Source: an uncultured Bacteroidales bacterium (GTDB lineage Bacteria; Bacteroidota; Bacteroidia; Bacteroidales; Bacteroidaceae). Taken from it: 13,977 bases of DNA. Positions 7,765-13,977 of the stretch are shown one piece after another. The stretch covers positions 1 through 13,977 of the forward strand of contig CALKIW010000091.1 of NCBI GenBank assembly GCA_937995875.1, read 5' to 3'. How positions within the stretch are numbered: position 1 is the stretch's first letter; the number at the start of each line of letters is the position of its first letter. The notes beneath the pieces were generated by a model. That model was not told where the DNA came from. It worked only from the letters and a program-made list of their open reading frames with translations, and ran no database searches. The translations under genes were made by a program, and so were the position numbers.

Positions 7765-7787
7765 ATGTGGTAATTATTCCTTTCTCT

Positions 7788-7820
7788 TTTATCTATTGTG
7801 AGATGTTTTTAGTATCTTTA
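7788..7820 (+). promoter_or_regulatory. Candidate promoter of the plus-strand gene
   Basis: The plus strand has TATCTTTA at 7813-7820, one base from the Bacteroidota -7 consensus TAnnTTTG. A TTTA at 7788-7791 lies 21 bases upstream in the place of the -33 box. This would start transcription about 15-20 bases before the GTG start of the following gene. It faces away from the scaffold promoter candidate in the same gap. Both boxes are imperfect. Confidence 0.35.
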
Positions 7821-7842
7821 CAGGCAAATTGTACTAAGACTG

Positions 7843-8298
7843 GTGAAATATTACGGCAGCATACTCGACTTTACCAAAGAACGTAACCAAGAACTCCTAC
7901 GAGTTTATCAGGAAAAACTCTCCGAGGCTGGTTACATCATCATGCCTAAAATCTTTGAGCAAGTGGCAAACTCTCCATGCTCTCGTTTTTGGGTGAGTGA
8001 GGAGCGTGCTGCTATTGTCATATCCTCTTTGTTGGCAGGGAAATCCTTGCCTAATATGCGGAAAAACAAGCGTGAAATGTTTGATGAGATTTTCCGCCGT
8101 TTTCTTGCTGTCCGTGAAAAATATCCCGAAAAATCAATTTATGCACTCGCAATCATGGTCGTAAACCAGCCTGCGCCAAAGTTTTACTTGACACCTCGCA
8201 CAGTAGGAGAACTAATCTACCGCATAAAGAACGGCTGGTATGATAAGCAATTCAACAGGTATAAGGATTGCTCACAGGATAATAAAGAGAAGCCTTAA
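7843..8298 (+). CDS. Small phage protein of unknown function with an internal duplication
   Basis: A 151-residue soluble protein, the only gene on the plus strand. It contains two related segments 65 residues apart: residues 43-66 (NSPCSRFWVSEERA...G) and 108-131 (NQPAPKFYLTPRTV...G). Both fit N-x-P-x-x-[RK]-F-[WY]-[VL]-[ST], a helix-like stretch, then Gly. A basic segment lies between them (MRKNKREMFDEIFRRF). Similar small proteins occur, to my recollection, in other Bacteroidota phages and mobile elements, but I know no function. The start is GTG at 7843; the frame opens upstream only at 7813 and has no ATG before residue 34. The TAA overlaps the terminase stop on the other strand. Being beside the large terminase, it could be a small terminase subunit or DNA-binding regulator, but opposite orientation makes that unusual. 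An independently expressed accessory gene is equally likely. Confidence 0.7.
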   Translation: MKYYGSILDFTKERNQELLRVYQEKLSEAGYIIMPKIFEQVANSPCSRFWVSEERAAIVISSLLAGKSLPNMRKNKREMFDEIFRRFLAVREKYPEKSIYALAIMVVNQPAPKFYLTPRTVGELIYRIKNGWYDKQFNRYKDCSQDNKEKP

Positions 8299-10403
8299 AT
8301 TGTAGCGGCAGTCATTGGGCCATGGTGGAAGTGCATAGTCTGTTCTTTCTTTTCGATTATCATAGGCATATCCATTTCATACAGACAGATATGCATACCG
8401 ATGGCTCTTGTCATAACCTTATCGTCATGTCTCCCTGAAATAGCACCGTATGAGCCATTCTGCTTCTTTTCATACACCAGCAGTTCATCAAGCGCACGCA
8501 TATCTCGCTCGGTATAAAGGTGTTCACGAACGCACTTGATAAGGGTTGATATAATCATTGGCTTTGTCGCTGGGTTGGTGTTAAATCCGTATTTCTTTGG
8601 CAGCCCTTGCCGTATCTCATCCTCACTCTGTCTGCGTGCGTACATATTAGGATATACGCTCCCTATCTGATTGAGAATATACAATGATTGGTCGCCACCC
8701 TCTACATGCCGCTCTTTATCCCTGCTATCCATAGTATTACTTTCTATGACCAGCAAAGAATTATTGTAGAAGCCGGCTATTTGAGCAGACTTCCATGCCA
8801 ATATATCCATATCACAGTGTCCATACCACTCTGCTACAACCGCAGGGCGACCACCGTCTATTAGGTTGATACGGTCAAAAACTACAATATCCGACCAGTC
8901 GGCTTTTTCCGTTCTACCTCCAACATCGACTACAGTGAGGTAGCGGTCGGTTATTTCCACTTCGTCATCTTCTTCAGGCAAAGCCCATATCCACAGCAAG
9001 CCTTGCGCATCCTCGTGGAAACGCAGACTGGCAAGTGCATCTTCCCCCTCTGCCTGTTTGCCATAGACATCACCAATGAAACGAGGAGGGCGACATGCCG
9101 GCTTAAACTCCTCTACCTGATAGCGGTCGAATACCATTGAGCCAGAGTGTACGAATGCTTCTATGTCATCTGATGGGTACTCACTTGCCATCACACCGTG
9201 GTCGTTCTTGCCGGAGCGTTCCTCCATATACCAGTGTATGGCTTCAAGAGTTGCACCCTTGTTCCATAGCCACCACAGATATTTTCCACTTTCTTCACGA
9301 GTGGACATCACATTGGCATTCTCCCTATTGATATAGAGATTTGTTGCAAAAGCAGTAAGTTCCGCTTTTGATGCAAAAGGCAAGGAATACTGTTCAATAT
9401 CAAACCACGCGATGAACAATGCATCAAACTGTGAGGGTATGTGTGGGTCTGATGCCGCCTCATACTCACGGTGGAAGAAGTTACCTGTACCGTTTGCAGT
9501 ACTCTCCATCACAATCATAGTATAAGGCTGATACAAAATGCCGGAGCAGGCAGAACGCACTATATCTTCGGGGGTCTTACCCTCCGTAGATTTCCAAATA
9601 CCCACCTCTGAAAGGTGAACGAGGTTGTAATCACCACCACGACAGCCATCAGGCCGCTCTGCCGTACCGATTTTGATTTTACAGTTACGCTGTGGAACAC
9701 GGTGTATGGAGCCACTTTTACCCACCACGACAATCTTCGCCTCGGTATCAGAGTATGCCTCGCCCATTTTGTGCAGGAGTTCAACAGGGTACTCCTTTAT
9801 CATACGGTCGAACATATCCTTGATTTCATCCGAGGTTGAGCCTTGATGCGCAATGATGAGGGAGTTAAGACCTACTTTGTGCATAAACTGCAGCCATGCG
9901 AAATACATCTGTGTTGCGGTGGAGCCACCCCACTGACGGGCTTTCAGCAGGATAAGGCGGATAGGCTTTCCTGCCAGTCTGTCTTTCTCAAACTTCGCTA
10001 TGAGTTTCCTCTGCGCCCGGTTAAGTCTGAACAGCACATCTTTACCGCCACCTTTAGCCTTGATGTAAGCAAGCGTTGCCGCCCAAAAAGCGAAGTCATG
10101 TTTATAACGCAGTCGGATAAATTTCTTTGAAACTTTTTTGTGGTCTGCATCATTGGGTGTAACATGGAGAACATCGGTAAGAAACTTATCTATAGTACCA
10201 CTGTGAACGAGTTTCTTCACAAATGGTATCTTCATCATCGAGTTTGGAAGCCATTGTTCGGGCATAACGAAATCGGAGATACATACTTTTGTACGCTCTC
10301 CGATAGAATCCTCACCCGTTACGGGGTTGAACTTAGCATAAATGGCTTCGTTTCGTCGGTCGTTTTCTTTGATGATGCTTCTTATCTGTTCCTTATCTGT
10401 CAT
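8295..10403 (-). CDS. terL: Terminase large subunit (packaging ATPase and nuclease)
   Basis: This 702-residue motor protein pumps DNA into the procapsid through the portal and cuts the concatemer. The N-terminal ATPase has a Walker A-type loop KARQWGGST (154-162), a Walker B-type strand LVHLSEV with the acidic end at E266, and a coupling motif VMESTANGTG (298-307). The C-terminal RNase H-like nuclease shows the expected acidic residues: D493 in VVDVGG, E554 in VIES and D660/D661 in GRHDDKV. Length and motif order are normal for phage large terminases, and nothing appears broken. I start it at the ATG of MTDKEQ, one base after the portal stop (TAG-T-ATG). An upstream in-frame start at 10475 would lie inside the portal gene and adds unrelated residues. 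No conventional small subunit gene lies beside it on the same strand. Confidence 0.95.
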   Translation of the reverse strand: MTDKEQIRSIIKENDRRNEAIYAKFNPVTGEDSIGERTKVCISDFVMPEQWLPNSMMKIPFVKKLVHSGTIDKFLTDVLHVTPNDADHKKVSKKFIRLRYKHDFAFWAATLAYIKAKGGGKDVLFRLNRAQRKLIAKFEKDRLAGKPIRLILLKARQWGGSTATQMYFAWLQFMHKVGLNSLIIAHQGSTSDEIKDMFDRMIKEYPVELLHKMGEAYSDTEAKIVVVGKSGSIHRVPQRNCKIKIGTAERPDGCRGGDYNLVHLSEVGIWKSTEGKTPEDIVRSACSGILYQPYTMIVMESTANGTGNFFHREYEAASDPHIPSQFDALFIAWFDIEQYSLPFASKAELTAFATNLYINRENANVMSTREESGKYLWWLWNKGATLEAIHWYMEERSGKNDHGVMASEYPSDDIEAFVHSGSMVFDRYQVEEFKPACRPPRFIGDVYGKQAEGEDALASLRFHEDAQGLLWIWALPEEDDEVEITDRYLTVVDVGGRTEKADWSDIVVFDRINLIDGGRPAVVAEWYGHCDMDILAWKSAQIAGFYNNSLLVIESNTMDSRDKERHVEGGDQSLYILNQIGSVYPNMYARRQSEDEIRQGLPKKYGFNTNPATKPMIISTLIKCVREHLYTERDMRALDELLVYEKKQNGSYGAISGRHDDKVMTRAIGMHICLYEMDMPMIIEKKEQTMHFHHGPMTAATI

Positions 10404-10404
10404 A

Positions 10405-12360
10405 CTATCTCTGCAACATCTGTTGTCCCTGCTGCACAGTCTCCATATTTGCCTCTTGCTGTACTTGCTGTGCAAGTTGTGGCGATAATCCGTCTGGAGT
10501 TTGTCCGTTCTCTATCTGTTCCTGCTGTGCTTTGATACTCTGCAACAGCTGGTCTGCAAACGGGAAGTCTCCATTTTCAAGCAACTGCTGTACGCTGATG
10601 GCACCTGCTGACCACATCTGCATGAGCAAATCGTTAGACATTGCACGGTAGGCTGGTGTGGCGGTACTCTCAACGATAGAGAGGTCAAACTCTACATCGC
10701 GTATCTTCTTCGGGTCGTACTCTACAATGGTCGAGTTTTTTCCTGCAATATTGAATACTCTCGGTGTATCGTAGAACTGTTGTATATTCTTTACATCTTT
10801 GGTTGCTCCATCCCTGACAAATGAAGAGAAAGTATCAAGCAGGTCAAGAAGCGAGGTCGTGGCGTTCTGTGCCTGTTGATTGTATAGGCTTGCCGACATG
10901 CCGGAATAACCGGGCTTACCTTGTAAAGCACCGTTCACACCAGATATATCTTCAAAGAATTTCAGTTGCATATTCAGGAGTTCAGAAATGCCTATCTGTG
11001 TGCAGTTGTTTGCAATCTGCTGTGGAAGCGCTGTGCCGGTCTTGGGCTGCTTAATCATGATGACACCATCAAAGCGTGCCCACTCACTCGCTACATCTTC
11101 CATACTCATACCCTTTGGCAGACATTCTTCAGGAAACAACAGAACACCTTTTGCACTGGCTCGCATAATCCAGTCATACATGGTGATAAGGCGGTTGGTG
11201 TAACGCTGCTGGTCTATCACATTGCTTACAAACGAGTGTATCTCTCCATCAATGAACGGGTACGCTTTGAAAACATAAGGATGGCTCTTATGCTCGTATG
11301 GTGTTTCTCCCTCATCAAGAATGTCTCCGAATGGGGATAAGTAGTAATAATACCAATAATTATCCATAAACCACTCATACTTGATAAGTGGTACATCTTC
11401 ATCGGCCATGCCAAGCAATCGTGCCTGTTCCATGCGTTCACGGTTTACGCTGCCCACAAACTCCTCGAAGTCCTCAACATCAATCTTGAATACATCGCCG
11501 TTGTTCACGTCGTGGCAACGGTAGCGCGGTTTGCTTTCCTTTCGCCAAACCTCTATTACCCTACACCGTGTGGCATCATGTGGCACAAGGAAGTCGTAAT
11601 AACTGTTCAGAGGATAACCGAAACTCTCGTATGCCATGCCAAGCACTCCTTTGTCTCGTGCAAACTCGTATATCTGCCCTAAGCGTGCGACATCTGCCGG
11701 ACTTTTGGCGAAGCGTTCACACAACTGCTCAAAACTGATGTCGTGTATCTCACCCAGACAACTTACATCCCAACCACGGAAATCACGCATATTATTGTCG
11801 ATGAAGAAGTTGTTGGGCTGCACATAGTCTGTCCAACAGTCCAGCTTATTCTCACGCCACCCATACCATTTGCGTTGTACCACAAAGCCGGAGATAAGAA
11901 ACTCCTCCATGCAACGGGCATTTATCTCTGTCATACGGTTAAGTTGCATATTGCACTGTAGAACGGTGGACATGGTTTCCCCATACTCCTGCTCGTCTCG
12001 GTCCCTGGCAGTACAGGTAGGCTCACTCGCCTGACTGCGATATACGCCAAGCACGGCATTCACCATACGCTTGATGAGATTGTTTTTAAGAGGTACATTG
12101 CCTTGTTTCTTAATGTATTCCTCCTCGCTCATGCGCACACCATCCACGCATACATAGTCATCCCACTGTTTGCCGTAGGTGTATTTCTTGTTGCGTTCAC
12201 GGTCTCTGCGGAATGTCTCCATAGCAGTCCAGTACTGCTGTGCCTCATACAGAATATTATAGGCGCGGGTATGCCCATCCAATATCTTGGAACGCAGTAT
12301 GGTGTCTGTTTCAGACTTAGGCATAACCCTGCTTGCTCTATGTAATCTTTCCTTTGCCAT
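10405..12360 (-). CDS. Portal protein
   Basis: A 651-residue protein forming the dodecameric portal at one capsid vertex, through which DNA enters and leaves. It begins MAKERLHRAS. Residues 94-112 (NLIKRMVNAVLGVYRSQ) and 136-165 are helices typical of the portal wing. SGVNGALQGK (473-482) followed by SGMSASLYNQQAQNATTSLLDL is the characteristic portal crown/stem signature, which I recognise from other phage portals. Residues 612-650 form a Gln-rich helical tail. The frame could extend to a TTG at 12456, but that stretch includes a promoter-like box and is not protein-like, so I take the ATG at 12360. It ends one base before the terminase start, the normal portal-terminase pairing, though in the order portal first. 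Confidence 0.88.
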   Translation of the reverse strand: MAKERLHRASRVMPKSETDTILRSKILDGHTRAYNILYEAQQYWTAMETFRRDRERNKKYTYGKQWDDYVCVDGVRMSEEEYIKKQGNVPLKNNLIKRMVNAVLGVYRSQASEPTCTARDRDEQEYGETMSTVLQCNMQLNRMTEINARCMEEFLISGFVVQRKWYGWRENKLDCWTDYVQPNNFFIDNNMRDFRGWDVSCLGEIHDISFEQLCERFAKSPADVARLGQIYEFARDKGVLGMAYESFGYPLNSYYDFLVPHDATRCRVIEVWRKESKPRYRCHDVNNGDVFKIDVEDFEEFVGSVNRERMEQARLLGMADEDVPLIKYEWFMDNYWYYYYLSPFGDILDEGETPYEHKSHPYVFKAYPFIDGEIHSFVSNVIDQQRYTNRLITMYDWIMRASAKGVLLFPEECLPKGMSMEDVASEWARFDGVIMIKQPKTGTALPQQIANNCTQIGISELLNMQLKFFEDISGVNGALQGKPGYSGMSASLYNQQAQNATTSLLDLLDTFSSFVRDGATKDVKNIQQFYDTPRVFNIAGKNSTIVEYDPKKIRDVEFDLSIVESTATPAYRAMSNDLLMQMWSAGAISVQQLLENGDFPFADQLLQSIKAQQEQIENGQTPDGLSPQLAQQVQQEANMETVQQGQQMLQR

Positions 12361-12377
12361 TTGATTGAATGTTGGGA

Positions 12378-12459
12378 TGATGCAAAGACAGTGCAAACGA
12401 GCGCAATGAAAATTTGCTTTCAAATTGTCGAGTGCAGCCTGTCTTCGCTGATGCAAAGA
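12378..12459 (-). repeat. Direct repeat of 11 bases in the portal leader
   Basis: The sequence TCTTTGCATCA (minus strand) occurs twice, at 12449-12459 and 12378-12388, 71 bases apart, in the untranslated leader of the portal gene. The upstream copy forms the 3' part of the candidate -7 box TATCTTTG. The downstream copy is preceded by TG (TGTCTTTG, one mismatch). Between them lies a small AT-rich hairpin (AATTTG-AAAG-CAAATT, then TTTT-like sequence). It may be two promoter starts or a regulator site; neither is shown. Confidence 0.4.
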
Positions 12460-12461
12460 TA
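12454..12461 (-). promoter_or_regulatory. Candidate -7 promoter box for the portal-terminase genes
   Basis: The minus strand reads TATCTTTG, an exact fit to the Bacteroidota -7 box TAnnTTTG. It lies 93 bases upstream of the portal ATG, in the 135-base gap after the polyvalent protein gene. No good TTTG element is found at -33. It would give a leader of roughly 85-90 bases that contains the second repeat copy and a weak hairpin. Confidence 0.4.
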
Positions 12462-12495
12462 ATTCTCCGCACCATCCATCTTTGTTTATCTATTG

Positions 12496-13977
12496 CTACT
12501 TACGTGTCTTGTTGGCTTCATCAACCAACATCTTCTTCAGCCCGTAAAGTTCTTTTTCGAGTTCCTTACGCTCATTATCATTCATTGGCTCTTTCAGTTC
12601 TTTGTTGATTGCATTGATGTCTGATGAATAATCCTCAAAGATTTCAAGGCGTTGATATTCTGGCGACTTATTCAACCAATTTATCTTCTCCGCATAATCA
12701 AAGACACCATTGTATGTATCTTCCTCATAATGCTTCAAGCGTGCTTTCAGCTTATCATGCTCTTGTTTTAATCTGTAATACTCGTTGTTGATGTGTCGGT
12801 ACTCTGTGCGCTCATCGCCACTCTTCACAAGTCTGTTCAATATCAAGAAACTACGAGGGTCATACTCTCTCTGCCCCAATGCAGTCTCTCCCATCTTCGC
12901 AAATTTATCAATAGTGGATGATACACCACCGAAATAGCCGTTCAACAAATATTCCACCTGTGCAGGATTAATGTCTATAACTCCGCTTGTATAGGCATCA
13001 CCCCCAGTTACCTCATTCAGCACCTTGGAAAGACCGACCAATTGCCTGTTGGCACTTTTATATGCCTTAGTCCACTCCGGCATATCCTTGTTCCAAGGCG
13101 TATCCTTGTAGAGAGGCATGCCGGTCCAACTCTTATTGGTCATGACTTCGGCAAAAGGTTTCACCGCACTCGGCACGAATGCCTTGAAACCACCACCACC
13201 TTCCATGAAGTCTATTGGCAATGCCTGGCTTACTTGACTTGCTATCTGACTTGAAAGTTCACCGGAGGTATAGTGTTCTTTACCGCTGATGGTACTGGTC
13301 ATTAGTTCACCCATGCCATACAAGGCTCGGTATTCAACAGGCAATGGAATACTTATCCATGTATCTTCCATACCGGGCAGACGGAATATAACATTGCTCC
13401 TGCGAACATATTCAGGAAGATTGTAATAAGAGCTCTTACTGTCATCGTACCCATCATCACCGGCAATGCCAGCGACCAATGCACCAAGTAGGAACATTGC
13501 AGCTGCCCCTGTTAGTGCCTTAACCGGGTGATACTTGAACTGTCTTCCGAAGTTTGTAGTACCCTGTATGGCTGCATTCCAAAACACATAACTACTTCGC
13601 CCAAGACCTGAAACAAAAGCGGCTGCATTTCCGCTCTTCGTCTGCCCCGTTGCACCCATGAATTTTGCCCCGCTGCCTTTCTTGTTGAAGTTCACGCTTA
13701 TTTCCTTAGCATCATATACGCTGCGGTCTATAGAGCGTTTCATCTGACGAGAGGTCATAAAGGCAGCAAAGCGTGCGCAATTCTCTACGGCTCTATTATA
13801 TTCGTCTAAGCGTTCACCCAGCAGCGACCATGCTTTTCTGATAGGTAGTTTGCCGTTATGCTTACTTAATTCGCGCCTGATGTCGTTTTTACGCTGCTCT
13901 ATATCACGGATATTGGAATATCCTGTCTCACCACCGTTTGCCATAAACAAGCTGAATGCCTTTTCCGTTTCATCGTT
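12496..13977 (-). CDS. Large polyvalent-type virion protein, C-terminal part (LPD38-like)
   Basis: The frame is open to the right window edge, so only the last 493 residues are visible and the start lies outside. Near the visible N-terminus is FMANGGETGYSNIRDIEQRK, followed by an Asn/Arg-rich helix (ENCARFAAF), then KEISVNFNKKGSG and WNAAIQGTTNFGR. I recognise this order (GGETGY, N-x-x-x-x-x-RF, VNFN-KG, NA-xx-QG) as that of LPD38, a domain found at the ends of very large phage and plasmid polyvalent proteins. A hydrophobic segment follows (about residues 152-172, ALTGAAAMFLLGALVAG), and the C-terminus has charged coiled-coil helices (YYRLKQEHDKLKARLKHYEED and the final 40 residues). By family knowledge such proteins are often carried in the virion and may enter the cell with the DNA, the hydrophobic helix perhaps helping membrane passage. 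Its enzymatic domains, if any, are beyond the window. Confidence 0.72.
   Translation of the reverse strand, partial: NDETEKAFSLFMANGGETGYSNIRDIEQRKNDIRRELSKHNGKLPIRKAWSLLGERLDEYNRAVENCARFAAFMTSRQMKRSIDRSVYDAKEISVNFNKKGSGAKFMGATGQTKSGNAAAFVSGLGRSSYVFWNAAIQGTTNFGRQFKYHPVKALTGAAAMFLLGALVAGIAGDDGYDDSKSSYYNLPEYVRRSNVIFRLPGMEDTWISIPLPVEYRALYGMGELMTSTISGKEHYTSGELSSQIASQVSQALPIDFMEGGGGFKAFVPSAVKPFAEVMTNKSWTGMPLYKDTPWNKDMPEWTKAYKSANRQLVGLSKVLNEVTGGDAYTSGVIDINPAQVEYLLNGYFGGVSSTIDKFAKMGETALGQREYDPRSFLILNRLVKSGDERTEYRHINNEYYRLKQEHDKLKARLKHYEEDTYNGVFDYAEKINWLNKSPEYQRLEIFEDYSSDINAINKELKEPMNDNERKELEKELYGLKKMLVDEANKTRK

Noticed and set aside
10404..10475. Longer terminase gene starting inside the portal gene
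   Set aside because: The added 24 residues would be encoded over the portal's Gln-rich tail in another frame. The ATG one base after the portal stop is the usual arrangement.
12361..12456. Longer portal gene starting at a TTG at 12456
   Set aside because: The added 32 residues come from a stretch with a -7-like box and direct repeats, and look unrelated to portals. The ATG at 12360 fits better.
13948..13950. TTG as a true start of the right-edge gene
   Set aside because: The frame continues to the window edge without a stop, and the LPD38-like region needs more N-terminal sequence, so the gene is partial.
1..13977. Alternative genetic code with a reassigned stop codon, as in some gut phages
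   Set aside because: TAG ends the polyvalent, portal and 192-residue genes, TGA ends scaffold and adaptor, and TAA ends the capsid and terminase, all at sensible positions.

Overview
The window is the virion-assembly module of a tailed bacteriophage (free phage or prophage) that most likely infects a gut Bacteroidota host such as Bacteroides or Prevotella. The host call rests on three things. There are AT-rich, Shine-Dalgarno-free regions before most start codons. There are sequences matching the Bacteroidota -7 promoter box TAnnTTTG. The structural proteins, above all the tail-fibre N-terminus, look like those of Bacteroidota phages. TAA, TAG and TGA all end genes here, so the standard code applies. 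No tRNA, rRNA, CRISPR array, integrase, attachment site or insertion sequence was seen.

All genes but one lie on the minus strand, so the module reads from right to left. At the right edge is the C-terminal part of a large polyvalent-type protein (12496-13977, running off the window). After a 135-base leader with a candidate promoter come the portal (10405-12360) and the large terminase (8295-10403), one base apart. A single plus-strand gene (7843-8298) sits between the terminase and the next minus-strand block; its stop codon overlaps that of the terminase. A divergent promoter region (7719-7842) follows. Next come an acidic scaffold-like protein (6981-7718), a 54-residue ORF (6820-6984) and the major capsid protein (5263-6789). 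A hairpin with a T-rich tail follows the capsid gene. The tail side continues with a virion protein carrying an acidic linker (4613-5191), a probable head-tail adaptor (3965-4600) and the first 1322 residues of a giant modular tail fibre (1-3968, running off the left edge).

The genes fit one pathway. Scaffold and capsid protein build the procapsid on the portal vertex, the terminase packages DNA through the portal, the adaptor closes the head, and the fibre recognises the host. The polyvalent protein is probably carried in the virion and delivered with the DNA.

The most interesting observation is the 54-residue ORF. It aligns without gaps to residues 3-55 of the capsid protein (26 of 53 identical) and stops just before the folded capsid domain would begin. 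Most codons for the identical residues in its best-conserved block differ synonymously, which suggests an old duplication kept under protein-level selection. It is coupled to the scaffold gene by an ATGA overlap, so it may be a free copy of the capsid N-terminal arm acting in assembly.
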